Shown here: in pieces, positions 7,260 through 17,351 of the stretch
Position numbering within the stretch: position 1 is the first letter of the stretch
Layout of the letters: each line of letters begins with the position of its first letter
NCBI RefSeq assembly: GCF_043099315.1
Contig: NZ_CP170746.1
DNA length: 64,000 nucleotides
Reading direction: 5' to 3' (one strand)
Origin: Chlorogloeopsis fritschii
GTDB taxonomy: Bacteria > Cyanobacteriota > Cyanobacteriia > Cyanobacteriales > Nostocaceae
Notes under the pieces: model-generated
Databases searched by the model: none
Seen by the model: the letters and a program-made list of their open reading frames with translations, nothing else
Told to the model about the DNA's origin: nothing
Translations under genes and position numbers: made by a program

Positions 7260-9633
7260 TTAATTATTGCCTACCTTGGAATTACCAATAGAAAAACCCC
7301 GACGTGTAGGTTTTTTACTAGCTAATTCGACTTGAAAAGTAACCTTGTCGCTCATTTCTCTGCTTCTGGCTTCTAATGTCCACTTACCGGGATGCAGTTG
7401 CCAAAATAAAGAATTAGTGGACTGGGTTGCTATCTTTTTGCCATTCAACCACCACTCAACAGGTTGTGTGGATATTCCTGCTAGCTTAAACTCTAATTTT
7501 TGTTGTACTTCTTCACCAGGATAAAGCAAAAAGAAATCGCCATTGTGAGGAGATAATATCTTAAATCGGTCAGAAGTAAAACTAGATTGATTCTGCCTTG
7601 CCAACCATTCATCATACTCTGAGGACAAATCAAAATTATCTTGGTTTGCGTAGACGCTAATGTCTTTTGGATAAAAATATTCTTGTACTACAGAAGCACA
7701 ATCTTGTGTTGGTTTTAACCCAGAAAATGCACATATAGGTAATTGCACCATTCCTTCTGGGAGCGAAAAAGTAGCAGGTTCCTTATGCTCGTGCAGGTGT
7801 AGCATAATCCGATTCCACAACGGTGCTGCTCCTGTAACTCCAGATACTTGACGCATCGGATCGCCATCAAAATTACCTACCCAAGTAGCAACTGTGTAAT
7901 CGGTAGTAAAGCCAACAGTCCAAGTATCGCGGAAATTAGAAGAGGTGCCAGTTTTAACAGCTGCAGGAAAAGGTAGGTTGAGAACAGAGTCTACACCAAA
8001 GGCTGTGGCACGGGCATGATTGTCACTAAGCATATCGGTGATTAATTGCCATGTGCTAGGAGAAGAGACGCGGGGAGAAGAAATGTCTCCGTGTCCTTTT
8101 TGATCGTTTAATGCAGTGACTAATTGAATGGGCTGTCCTTGTCGTGCCATTATGACGTAAGCGCGGGCGAGTTCCCACAAACTAACTTCGCCACTACCTA
8201 GAGTTAATCCCAAGCCATAGTATTCTGCTGATTGATTGAGATTTTCAAAACCCAACTCACGCAAACGAGCTAAAAAAGTTTGTACGCCTAATTTTTCTAA
8301 TACTCTTACTGCTGGTATATTCAAAGAATTCGCCAATGCTATCCGCACTCGTACTGGGCCGAGAAAACTTTTAGTATAATCTGTAGGACTATAAAGTTTT
8401 GCACCTGGAATTGCATAGTTTGTAGGTACATCCGCCAAAATGGTATTTGGACGTATCACACCTTTTTCCAAAGCCATTTCATACAAAAACGGCTTGAGTG
8501 TAGATCCAGGCTGTCGCAGCGCCTGTACTCCATCGTTGCGCCCCAATTTTGCTTCATTAAAGTAATCAGGCGAACCGACATAAGCCAAAACTTCTCCTGT
8601 GTGATTGTCAACTACTAAAGCAGCCGCGTGATGAACATTATTGGCAGCGAGAGAGGAAAGTACTTGTTGTAACTGTGCTTCTACAAATTGTTGCAAAGGA
8701 CGATCTATTGTGGTGCGGATGGGAGAAGCCCACCCCGGCTTCGCCACCCCTCCCCGCTTGCGGGGAGGGGTACTCGTTAACCAAAACAAAAAGTGTGGTG
8801 CAGCAACAATTCCTCGTTGGCGAGATTGAAACGAAACTTTTTCAGCATATGCACACTCTACTATTGGTTTAGTGATATATCCGTCTTTTGCCATACGGTT
8901 GAGGACATATTTCTGCCGTTGTTTGAGGCGTTCCCAATGCTGAAGCGGATCAAAGTAAGTGGGATTATTAGGAATAGCAGCAAGAAGGCTGGCTTGGGCT
9001 AGATTTAGATCGCTGGCAGGTATGGAAAAATAGGTGCGAGCAGCTGCTTCCACACCATATATATTTCCGCCCATCGGCAAACGATTAATATAGGCAGAGA
9101 GAATTTCATCTTTGTTCATTCCAGACTGCTAATCGCCAAGATAGCCAAATTTCACGTACTTTACCTGACAGGTTGCGGGGTGCAGAATCTAACATCCGTG
9201 CTAGCTGCATGGTAATTGTGGAAGCGCCGGAAACTATTCTTTTAGCTTGAATTGAATCTTTGAGGGCGCGAGCAGCTGCTTTTAGATCTAACGCTCCATG
9301 ATGATAAAAGTCTCCGTCTTCTGCGGCTAAAATGGCATGAATGAAGTGGGGAGAAACTTGATTGAGCGGAACAACAGATGTGTGTTCTCGATCGCTAGTA
9401 AGAATTGTTCCTAACGGTAGCCCATTGCGATCGCTAAATTCTAGTGCCAGTTGTTCTTGGGCAATATCTGCGGCATGAATGGGAGCAAAATACGGTAGTA
9501 AGCGCACCACAAGGCATATGAGCAGTAAAGCCAAGATTATTTTGCTGGTTTTGCGATTTAGCTGATGCCAAACTTTCTGCTTGATTGGGAGAAGCCATTT
9601 GTTCGCTTGTTTCATCAGCGAATCCTTTGCCAA
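7260..9633 (-). pseudogene. pbpC: Penicillin-binding protein 1C, frameshifted
   Basis: Two overlapping frames together encode one PbpC. 9106-9633 gives residues 1-175: a membrane anchor near 30-50 and the transglycosylase start with AILAAEDGDFYHHGALD and SGASTITMQLARML, ending SWRLAVWNEQR. 7260-9119 resumes with MNKDEILSAYINRLP, then has the transpeptidase motifs STLK (RQPGSTLKPF), ANSLN and KTGTS, and a C-terminal PBP1C-type domain. The codon between W and M is left with a single base, so the simplest reading is a 2-bp deletion (or 1-bp insertion) near 9117. All catalytic motifs are intact. The break is therefore a recent mutation, a sequencing error or a site of ribosomal frameshifting. Divergent from the alpha-2-macroglobulin gene, the classic pbpC partner. 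Confidence 0.85.
8724..8770. repeat. G/C-rich palindromic repeat inserted in the pbpC frame
   Basis: A hairpin with perfect 10-bp arms (CCCCTCCCCG / CGGGGAGGGG, 8747-8770) and its flank encode TPPRKRGGVAKPGWAS inside the pbpC coding frame, between the transglycosylase and transpeptidase domains. The peptide is low-complexity and unlike its surroundings. The insertion keeps the frame open. Confidence 0.7.
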
Positions 9634-9738
9634 AGAAAAATTACTTTAATTGTTGCGCGGCGATGGTTGCTATATCAGGAAATATTTCAAAGTCTTAATA
9701 AGTTATCTACCATAAGTAACCAAATAAATATTCTTTTA

Positions 9739-9853
9739 TTAAACCGCAGAGTACACAGAGAACACGGAGCAAGAGTAATATAGAGTTATTTGAGAAATTA
9801 CTATCTTGTATCTTTATTCGCTCTGTGTTCTTTGCGTCTCTGTGGTTTGTTAA
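9739..9853. repeat. Long inverted repeat in the pbpC/A2M divergent spacer
   Basis: Imperfect arms of about 32 nt (AACCGCAGAGTACACAGAGA at 9742 and its counterpart TCTCTGTGGTTTGTTAA near 9837) enclose about 50 nt. The same word pattern (CCACAAAGAACACAAAG) forms the inverted repeat at 31988-32077, so this is a dispersed element and not a gene-specific operator. The rest of the 9634-9955 spacer shows nothing else I can support. Confidence 0.65.
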
Positions 9854-9955
9854 ATAATATTTAATGTTTAAAACTTATAGTAATTTTCTGGAACAAACAG
9901 AATTGTTCGGGTATCAATGTAAATCATCAATTATAATATAGCTAATTTCCTCAGC

Positions 9956-12900
9956 ATGGTTATAAGAATTTTTATGCAGTCCCTGCTATTCCTTACACTA
10001 ATATTAGGAATAGCAGGGTGTAATTTAGTTGGTATTGCTCCAGGTAAAGAAAGATTGCCAGAGGTTTCGGCGTTATCTTTACCCCAGTTACCTGATTGGA
10101 TAGAACAAATTAGTCCGATTGGAGAAGCGGCACCTCTCAATCAAATTCGTATCCGGTTTAAAGAAGCTTTAATTCCTGTTGAAAGTCTTGATAGTCCCGA
10201 ACAGCAGAATTTACTACAAAAATTTACACTCAATCCACCTTTACCCGGTCAATTTCGATTTTTGACACCGCGCATGGTAGGATTTCAAGCTGATAAAACA
10301 CTGCCAAAAGCAACACGATTGAAAGTTACGCTAAAGGCTGGTTTAGCTGATTTAAAAAATCATCAACTCGACAAAGATTTAGCTTGGACTTTTAATACAG
10401 AACCAATTAAACTAACTAATTTACCTGGTAAAAACCCAATTGAAAAATCTGAAGTTGAATCAATTGACTTGCAGTCAAAATTTCAAGTTACTTCTAACGT
10501 TGAATTGGATATAACATCAGTTCGAGAGCATTTAAAATTAATTTCAGAAGGTAAAAATAAGGGTATAGGCTTTAAAGTTGAATTAGCAAAAGCAGAAAAA
10601 CCGACAGAAACACAAGATCCGTTGGAAAAATTTGACTCTTCTGCCCTTGATTGGATTTATAATCTTACTCCACAGCAAAGTTTAGAAAAAGCTACTAATT
10701 ATCGCTTAGAGTTTTATCCTGGTTTACGTCCAGCTTATGGTAATTTAGCTAGTGATAAAAATTTTGTTAGTAAGATAAGTACTTATTCGCCTTTGGCATT
10801 TAAAGGTATTAAGTTTTATGGGCAACCAAATGCGGGGGGTGCTTATGGAAGATTTGTGAAAGGCAGCCCTCAGTTAGAATTTAATAATGGCTTAGTTGCA
10901 GATTCTGCAATTGCAAGTATTAAAATTAATCCTGCTCCCAAATCTATTTCTAAAGTTATCCAAGTCAACGATAAAGAGAACATTATTAGTATTAATCCTT
11001 ACGCTTTAGAGCCGACTACTAATTATACATTTACTATAGATAGTAATCTGAAAGACCAATTTGGACAGACTTTAGGTAAACCAGTCACAGTTAGATACAA
11101 CACTGGAGATTTAGCAGGTGATATTTGGGTTCCTGAAGGTTTAAATATTTTCCCTGCTGGAAAAGATTTGCAGTTGAATATTTCTACAGTAAATCTTCCA
11201 GAAGGAAGGTATCAAGCTGCTTATCGAGTGGTACAACCAACAGATTTAGTTTATTTCAATTCTGCTTATCCCAAAGGGAATGGAAATGATTTATTACCTA
11301 AATCCTCAGAATGGCAAAGCTTTAAGGTAGCGGCTAAGAAAAATCAGTCTGTTGAGGTAAATGTTCCTTTACGAGAAAAACTCAATTCTCCGATCGGAAT
11401 GTTAGCCTATGGAGTGCAAGCACGTACTAATAAATATCAAGAGAATGGCAAGGAATTATGGAGAGAACCCATAACCTATGGCATGGTGCAGTTGACAAAT
11501 TTAGGTGTATTTGCACAATGGTTTCCTAATTCGGGTTTGATTAGAGTACATCATCTTGCCGATGGTTCACCAGTCAAAGCAGCTAATATCGAAATTTATG
11601 AATCAAAATTAGAAGCAAAATCACGTCCGCAACCTATACCTTGCACATCAGGTAAAACAGATGAAAATGGTACTCTCAGGCTAAAACGTGAAGATTTAGA
11701 ACAATGTTTTACTGGTAAAAAAAGCTTTGAACAAGCACCACAGTTATTAGTCATTGCTCGTGAAAATCAAGATTGGGCATTTGCTCGTACTGAAGAATAT
11801 AGTGGTGCCTATGGCTATGGAATTTATGCAGATTGGGATGATGGTAAACCAATATCACGCGGGGTAATATTTTCCGATCGCCAACTTTATCAACCAGGAG
11901 AGAAAGCTTGGTTAACTGGTTTTGCTGATTATTTGCAAAATGGCACAATTCAGCAGGATCGGAATGCTGATTACCAATTAACTCTAGTAAGTTCGGATGG
12001 ACAAAAGACAAATTTAGGCACAAAAAAAACGAATGAATTTGGCACGTTTTCTCTAGAATTACCCATCAAAAAGACGCAGCCATTAGGCTACTATACAATT
12101 CAGGCGAAGGGCAAAAACGGGCAAGAAATTTCTGGAGAGTTTCGCATAGCAGAGTTTAAGCCGCCTAACTTTAAAGTTGAACTCTCTTTAGATAAAGAAT
12201 TTGCTTTAATTAATGACAAAATTGAGGCGAAAGCTACAAGTAATTATTTATTTGGTTCTCCTGTAGAAGGAGGTAAAGCCCAATATTTTATCACTCGCCA
12301 GCAGACTAATTTTATTCCCAAAGATTGGGAGGAATTTGCTTTTGGTAAACAGTGGTTTTGGCCGGAAGAAGCACCTTCTGTACCTAGCGATGTGTTGCAA
12401 ACTAATACCCAATTAGATGTTAATGGAAAAAGTAATCAAACGGTAACGGTGGCGAAAGATTTACCTTATCCAATGACGTATCGTGTAGATGTACAAGTTG
12501 CAGATGTTTCTAATTTATCTGTAGCTAATTCTAAAACTTTTACAGCCCTGCCGAGCGATCGCCTGATTGGTTTAAAAAGTAATTTCGTTGCTGAAGCTGG
12601 CAAAGCTTTTCCCATTGAAGTTATCGTCACCGATCCTACAGGCAAAGTACTGACAGGTCAACGGATACGTTTGGAACTGCAACAGATGAAATACAGCAGT
12701 GTAACGCAGATAGTAGAAGGTAGTCAGACACCAAAAAATCAAGTTGAATATAAAACGGTAGGACAAACGGAAATTACATCTGCAAATCATCCTCAAGCGG
12801 TAACATTCACACCAAACGAATCAGGTTCATACCGGATTAGAGCTAATTTTAGCGATGCCAGAAATGACATCACTGCTACTGATTTACAAATTTGGGCAAC

Positions 12901-15817
12901 AGGAGAAAATCCCGTATATTGGGGTTCGCAAGAGCGCGATCGCCTCGAAGTTAAACTTGATAAAAATGAATTTAAGCCAGGGGAAACTGCTACAGCTTTA
13001 ATTCAATCTCCCTACCCAGAAGCAGAGTTGTATTTTGCTGTTATTAAAGACAAACCCCTCTATCAACAAATAATTAAAGTTAGAGGAGGCGCACCGCAAA
13101 TTCAATTTCAAGTTACACCAGAAATGTTGCCCAATGCGGCTGTGCAAGCTGTGTTAGTCAGACAGGGTGCTCCTCTCAACCAGGTAGAAGCGGGAAGTTT
13201 GGATAGGTTGGTGAAAATAGGTTTTGCACCTTTTAATGTCAACTTAGAAGACAAATATTTAAAAGTGCAAGTTACCCCATTACAAGCATCGCTTGAGCCA
13301 GGTGCAGAGGAAACAATACAGCTAGAACTCAAGGATAATCAGGGGAATCCCAGCAAAGGACAATTTACGGTGATGGTGGTAAATGAAGCAGTGTTACAAC
13401 TTTCTGGCTATCGTCCACCGGATTTGGTAAATACAGTTTATGCAGAACAAGCGATCGCTACCCGCTTCAGCGATAATCGTCCACAGGTAATAGTAGAGCA
13501 AGAATCTGTTGCTAAACCCAAAGGTTGGGGATATGGCGGTGGTTTTTCATCGGGTGCAGCAAATACCCGCATCCGCAAAGACTTCCAAGCTCTTGCTTAC
13601 TACAACGGCTCAATCCTCACAGATGATAATGGTAAGGCACAGATTACATTCAAACTACCAGATGACTTAACCACATGGCGAGTCATGGCTGTTGCCACCG
13701 ATGGAAATCTGCGTTTTGGCAACGGCGAAGGAACTTTTCTCACAACAAAGCCCTTATTAACTAACGCCATACTGCCACAATTTGCCCGCCCTGGTGATAA
13801 CTTCCAAGCTGGCTTATCTGTAACTAACAACACTGGCAAAACGGGAACTCTCAATATTAATGGTGAAGTTAGCGGGGCAGTGCAGTTTGCTGGAATTAAT
13901 CCTCAAACGAAAGCTTTGCAAACCAAAACTGAATTAGCTACTGGTGCTTATCGCTTCCCAATGGCGGCGAGCAATCTTGGAGAAGGCAAAATTCGCTTTA
14001 CTACTCAGCTAAATGGTGTGGCGGCAGATGCTTTTGAAGTACCTCTGGAAATTAAGCCACTGGAAATTACAGAACAAGTTGTGGAAACTGGTACAATCCC
14101 CCCAACCCACGCCAGTCGCTACAACGGGGGAAACCCTCCGAAGTCGCCTCAACGGGGGGAACCCCCGCACGGCGCTTCTCTCCGCAACGCGCTGGCTCCC
14201 CTTTTTAAGGGGGGATCAAGGGGGGATCAAACGAAAATTCCTCTCAATGTCGAGAAAAATACTGTCTCAGAAGCAGGTGGTTTAGATATTCAGTTAGCGA
14301 GTACTCTCATACCAGAGATTAAAGCACCAGCACAACAAGTTTGGCAGGATGATGACTTGCCTTTTGCAGAACCTGCGGCGAGCCAGTTGTTGATTGCTGC
14401 AAATCTGCAAACTCTATCAGAAAAATATAGTCAGACTTTTGCAGAATTTAATCCTACCAAACAAGCCAGCCAAAGTATTGAAAGATTGCAAAAACTCCAA
14501 CTTGCCGATGGTGGTTTTGCCGCTTTCCCAGGGCAAGAAAAATCCGATCCTTGGGTTTCTACTTACGCAGCCGAGTCTTTAGCTAAAACAAATCAGGTGT
14601 TTCCTACCTTAGTTAATACTAGAATACTCTCCCAACTTAAAGGATACTTGCAAAAAATTCTAGCAAACCCCGGACAATACGAATTTTGCAAGCAGCAACC
14701 GTGTAAAAGCCAGATGCAACTCAACGCCTTAATGGCTTTGGCAGAATTGGGAGACAAGCGCAATACTTTCCTGGCAGATATCTATCAACAGCGCAATGCT
14801 TTTGATCCAGTCATGCAGATGAGATTAGCGCGATATTTATCTCAATTTCCAGAATGGCAGGATGAATCGCAACAACTTTTGAGCCAACTACAACAAAATA
14901 TATATGAAACTGGTCGCAGCGCAGTTGTAAGTTTACCCCGCAGTTGGGGATGGATGAATTCGCCAACCACAGCGCAAGCACAAGCTTTACGCTTGTTTAT
15001 TACTCAGCAAAGTAAACCAGAAGTTGTCGATAGGTTGTTGCAAAGTCTTTTAGCACTGCGACGAGATGGAACATGGCAAACTAGCTATGATAATGCCCAA
15101 GCGCTAACAGCTTTAGTGGAATACAGCCAACTGCAACCCACACCACCGAATTTTGTTGCCACAGCACAATTAGCGAATAGAAAACTTGGAGAAGCTAAAT
15201 TTGCAGGCGATCGCAATCCTAGTTTAGAAATAAAAGTGCCTATGGATAAACTACCCCGTGGGCGTCATGATTTACAATTGCAAAAATCTGGACAAGGTAC
15301 ATTACATTATTTAGTTGCCTATCGTTACCGCTTGCAGGGAAATCAGCCAGGTAGGTATAACGGTTTACGAGTAACGCGGGAAATTCGCAACATCAACGAA
15401 GAAAAAGTACTTCAAAAGACAGGGCTTTACGCTTTTGACAAACCTTTAACTTTAAAAACAGGTCAAGTTTTTGACATTAATTTAGAAATAATTGCCGATC
15501 GCCCCGTAGATCATATGGTGATAACAGATCCCCTACCAGCAGGCTTGGAAGCAGTGGATGAGAGTTTCCAGACAGCCACATCTGCATTGCAAGCACCAGC
15601 CGACAGCTGGCAACTGGGTTACAAGACTATCCATCGTGATCGCATTGTTGCCTATGCAGATCATTTAGAACCAGGAGTCTATAACTTACATTATTTAGTG
15701 CGTTCTGTTACTCCTGGTACTTTTACATATCCCGGCTCTGAAGTACACCTGCAATATGCACCGGAAGAATTTGGACGAGCAGCCGAGTCTACACTAGTGC
15801 TAGAGGAGCGTGGATAA
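9956..15817 (+). CDS. Alpha-2-macroglobulin family lipoprotein, thioester motif missing
   Basis: 1953 residues, larger than E. coli YfhM. The N-terminus is a lipoprotein signal with lipobox GIAGC (Cys22); a start at 9974 would also keep it. Many macroglobulin-like beta domains follow, and the A2M-family core appears around 1195-1260 (FQALAYYNGSILTDDNGKAQ, FKLPDDLTTWRVMAVATD). Where the thioester GCxEQ should be, the sequence reads DDLPFAEPAASQLL, so the covalent trap residue is absent. An alpha-toroid (QKLQLADGGFAAFPG) and the C-terminal domain follow. The known role of bacterial A2M is to protect the periplasm from proteases next to the cell-wall repair enzyme PbpC, which is divergent here. 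Residues about 1380-1425 come from an inserted genomic repeat. Confidence 0.88.
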   Translation: MVIRIFMQSLLFLTLILGIAGCNLVGIAPGKERLPEVSALSLPQLPDWIEQISPIGEAAPLNQIRIRFKEALIPVESLDSPEQQNLLQKFTLNPPLPGQFRFLTPRMVGFQADKTLPKATRLKVTLKAGLADLKNHQLDKDLAWTFNTEPIKLTNLPGKNPIEKSEVESIDLQSKFQVTSNVELDITSVREHLKLISEGKNKGIGFKVELAKAEKPTETQDPLEKFDSSALDWIYNLTPQQSLEKATNYRLEFYPGLRPAYGNLASDKNFVSKISTYSPLAFKGIKFYGQPNAGGAYGRFVKGSPQLEFNNGLVADSAIASIKINPAPKSISKVIQVNDKENIISINPYALEPTTNYTFTIDSNLKDQFGQTLGKPVTVRYNTGDLAGDIWVPEGLNIFPAGKDLQLNISTVNLPEGRYQAAYRVVQPTDLVYFNSAYPKGNGNDLLPKSSEWQSFKVAAKKNQSVEVNVPLREKLNSPIGMLAYGVQARTNKYQENGKELWREPITYGMVQLTNLGVFAQWFPNSGLIRVHHLADGSPVKAANIEIYESKLEAKSRPQPIPCTSGKTDENGTLRLKREDLEQCFTGKKSFEQAPQLLVIARENQDWAFARTEEYSGAYGYGIYADWDDGKPISRGVIFSDRQLYQPGEKAWLTGFADYLQNGTIQQDRNADYQLTLVSSDGQKTNLGTKKTNEFGTFSLELPIKKTQPLGYYTIQAKGKNGQEISGEFRIAEFKPPNFKVELSLDKEFALINDKIEAKATSNYLFGSPVEGGKAQYFITRQQTNFIPKDWEEFAFGKQWFWPEEAPSVPSDVLQTNTQLDVNGKSNQTVTVAKDLPYPMTYRVDVQVADVSNLSVANSKTFTALPSDRLIGLKSNFVAEAGKAFPIEVIVTDPTGKVLTGQRIRLELQQMKYSSVTQIVEGSQTPKNQVEYKTVGQTEITSANHPQAVTFTPNESGSYRIRANFSDARNDITATDLQIWATGENPVYWGSQERDRLEVKLDKNEFKPGETATALIQSPYPEAELYFAVIKDKPLYQQIIKVRGGAPQIQFQVTPEMLPNAAVQAVLVRQGAPLNQVEAGSLDRLVKIGFAPFNVNLEDKYLKVQVTPLQASLEPGAEETIQLELKDNQGNPSKGQFTVMVVNEAVLQLSGYRPPDLVNTVYAEQAIATRFSDNRPQVIVEQESVAKPKGWGYGGGFSSGAANTRIRKDFQALAYYNGSILTDDNGKAQITFKLPDDLTTWRVMAVATDGNLRFGNGEGTFLTTKPLLTNAILPQFARPGDNFQAGLSVTNNTGKTGTLNINGEVSGAVQFAGINPQTKALQTKTELATGAYRFPMAASNLGEGKIRFTTQLNGVAADAFEVPLEIKPLEITEQVVETGTIPPTHASRYNGGNPPKSPQRGEPPHGASLRNALAPLFKGGSRGDQTKIPLNVEKNTVSEAGGLDIQLASTLIPEIKAPAQQVWQDDDLPFAEPAASQLLIAANLQTLSEKYSQTFAEFNPTKQASQSIERLQKLQLADGGFAAFPGQEKSDPWVSTYAAESLAKTNQVFPTLVNTRILSQLKGYLQKILANPGQYEFCKQQPCKSQMQLNALMALAELGDKRNTFLADIYQQRNAFDPVMQMRLARYLSQFPEWQDESQQLLSQLQQNIYETGRSAVVSLPRSWGWMNSPTTAQAQALRLFITQQSKPEVVDRLLQSLLALRRDGTWQTSYDNAQALTALVEYSQLQPTPPNFVATAQLANRKLGEAKFAGDRNPSLEIKVPMDKLPRGRHDLQLQKSGQGTLHYLVAYRYRLQGNQPGRYNGLRVTREIRNINEEKVLQKTGLYAFDKPLTLKTGQVFDINLEIIADRPVDHMVITDPLPAGLEAVDESFQTATSALQAPADSWQLGYKTIHRDRIVAYADHLEPGVYNLHYLVRSVTPGTFTYPGSEVHLQYAPEEFGRAAESTLVLEERG
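14096..14228 (+). repeat. Composite genomic repeat inserted in frame in the A2M gene
   Basis: About 133 bp made of a GCCAGTCGC...GCGCTGGC palindromic repeat followed by CCCTTTTTAAGGGGGG and GATCAAGGGGGG. It is translated as a Pro/Gly/Arg-rich loop (IPPTHASRYNGGNPPKS...) without disturbing the frame. The same first module is seen at 18302-18345 and, in the opposite direction, at 49381-49427; the CCCTTTTTAAGGGGG module recurs at 62070-62086. Confidence 0.75.
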
Positions 15818-15840
15818 TTCTTAATGTGTGGCGTACCCTC

Positions 15841-15885
15841 GTTACCAGGTTCAACCTGGTAACAAGAACTAGAGCCTCTGGCTCT
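15841..15885. repeat. GTTACCAGGTT palindrome plus AGAGC module
   Basis: GTTACCAGGTT-C-AACCTGGTAAC (15841-15863) is a perfect 11-bp-arm palindrome followed by a short hairpin AGAGC-CTCTG-GCTCT (15871-15885). It lies just behind the A2M gene and could terminate it, but the same pair of modules is dispersed through the window. The spacer to the next gene also holds an antitoxin remnant. Confidence 0.8.
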
Positions 15886-15910
15886 CTCGAATGGTGCAAG
15901 ATATCATACC

Positions 15911-16012
15911 TGTAGAATAGAAGCGATCGCATTTCATTTGGAAGGGTTACGAGAAGAGGGTTTGCCTATTCCTGAAGCCACAACCTTATGTGAGTATGTT
16001 GAAGCTGGATAA
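15911..16012 (+). pseudogene. HicB-type antitoxin remnant (C-terminal end only)
   Basis: The frame ending at TAA 16010-16012 reads EAIAFHLEGLREEGLPIPEA followed by TTLCEYVEAG. This is the C-terminal helix and tail of the HicB/UPF0150 antitoxin family (HLEGLREEGLPIPEP). No N-terminal half is found; upstream of 15911 the sequence is the palindromic repeat at 15841-15885, so the gene appears to have been cut by repeat insertion or deletion. No HicA toxin is visible. The rest of the spacer to 16252 holds only scattered GCGATCGC octamers. Confidence 0.7.
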
Positions 16013-16252
16013 TCATTGAAACGAACCCATTTCAACTAATCAAATAATGATTTCATACTCAAGCTTAAGCCGATGTATTAGTTAAAAACAGCCTCACTTT
16101 AAATTAACCGTATATTGCAAGCCAAAAATTTGATGCTAGATACAAACAGAGCGATCGCTTACCAGTTATCACTCAAAATATATACCCAAAAATAATGATG
16201 GCATCAAATAGATAGTAATGCCATAATTGCAGCAACCAAACCGCTTTTTCAT

Positions 16253-16915
16253 ATGGAACTTTTTACAATTGGACATTCCAATCACAGTATTGAAGAATTC
16301 ATAACACTACTGCAAAATTACAAAGTAACAGCCTTGGCTGATGTGCGATCGCATCCCTACAGCCGCTATTTACCTCACTTTAATTATGCAGAACTCAAGC
16401 CAACTTTAATCAATGCAGATATTCACTACGTATTTTTAGGACGTGAACTGGGAGCAAGACCAAACGATCTGAGTTACTATGTTGATGGCAAAGCGGTGTT
16501 TGAAAAAATAGCATCTTCCCAACAATTTGCAGAGGGTATTCAGCGAATATTAAATGGAGCAGAAAATCACAGAATCGCTCTCATGTGTGCTGAACAAGAT
16601 CCGATTACTTGCCATCGCTCAATTCTAATCTGTCAGCACCTGCGCCAATTTCCCTTAGACATTAAACACATTCTGAAAAATGGAGATTTAGAATCACATT
16701 CTTTACTTGAAGAAAGACTTTTAGCATTACATGGGCTTCAGCTACCAGAAATTCCTAAACAAGTTCAATTATCTTTGTTCGATGATGTATTAATTTCTGA
16801 AGAAATAAAGAGTCATTATTCCAGAGAAAAATCTTTGCAAGAAGCTTACAAGCGCCAAGGTGAGCAGATTGCTTATACAGAAAAAACGGAGAATACAAAT
16901 GCATCAATCAATTAG
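16253..16915 (+). CDS. DUF488 domain protein (long form)
   Basis: 220 residues. It begins MELFTIGHSNHSIEEF and continues ADVRSHPYSRYLPHFN, FLGRELGARP and CAEQDPITCHRSIL, the recognisable DUF488 core with its conserved Asp-Arg and C..CHR motif. The biochemical role of DUF488 is not established; conserved Cys-His-Arg residues suggest a catalytic or ligand site. The last 50 residues are charged and less conserved-looking. It overlaps the next gene, a second DUF488 protein, by 17 nt, and a third gene follows within 6 nt, so the three should be made together. Start at 16253 is the only ATG that keeps the FTIGHS strand. Confidence 0.85.
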   Translation: MELFTIGHSNHSIEEFITLLQNYKVTALADVRSHPYSRYLPHFNYAELKPTLINADIHYVFLGRELGARPNDLSYYVDGKAVFEKIASSQQFAEGIQRILNGAENHRIALMCAEQDPITCHRSILICQHLRQFPLDIKHILKNGDLESHSLLEERLLALHGLQLPEIPKQVQLSLFDDVLISEEIKSHYSREKSLQEAYKRQGEQIAYTEKTENTNASIN

Positions 16916-17345
16916 TTTATTTACAATTGGCTTTACTCAAAAAACCGCTCAAAAATTCTTTGATACTCTAGTTAATGCTGGAGTTAAGCGAGTTATTGAT
17001 ACACGACTAAATAATGTTTCTCAGTTAGCCGGTTTTACCAAACGTGCAGATTTAGAATATTTCTTACTCAAAATTGGCAACATTGAATATACTCATATTC
17101 TAGACATGGCACCAACGAAGGATATTTTAGATGCCTATAAAAAAAATAACGGCGATTGGGAAATCTATGAAAATAAGTTTTTGCAATTAATGAAAGAACG
17201 CCAACTGGAAAATAAAGTTTCACCTGAGCTTTTAGATGGTAGCTGTTTGCTCTGTAGTGAAGCTAAACCACACCATTGCCATCGTCGCCTAGTGGCTGAA
17301 TATTTGCGTGACAAATGGGGAAATATAACCATATGTCACCTTTAA
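16899..17345 (+). CDS. DUF488 domain protein (short form)
   Basis: 148 residues from the ATG at 16899; an upstream in-frame start at 16860 lies deep inside the previous gene. The core is LFTIGFTQKTAQKFFDTL, VIDTRLNNVSQLAGFTKR, and SCLLCSEAKPHHCHRRLVAEYL. It differs from its neighbour in length and in the arginine pattern, so the pair are diverged paralogues rather than a recent duplication. Two different DUF488 proteins side by side hint at a heteromeric complex; that is an inference. Function unknown. Confidence 0.85.
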   Translation: MHQSISLFTIGFTQKTAQKFFDTLVNAGVKRVIDTRLNNVSQLAGFTKRADLEYFLLKIGNIEYTHILDMAPTKDILDAYKKNNGDWEIYENKFLQLMKERQLENKVSPELLDGSCLLCSEAKPHHCHRRLVAEYLRDKWGNITICHL

Positions 17346-17351
17346 TAATTT

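Noticed and set aside
11751..13854. Several antisense open frames within the A2M gene (11751-12023, 12572-12796, 13108-13332, 13600-13854)
   Set aside because: They lie wholly inside a strongly supported coding region, show no family resemblance and follow its codon periodicity in reverse.
14013..14285. Plus frame overlapping the repeat in the A2M gene
   Set aside because: Out-of-frame reading of A2M and repeat DNA.
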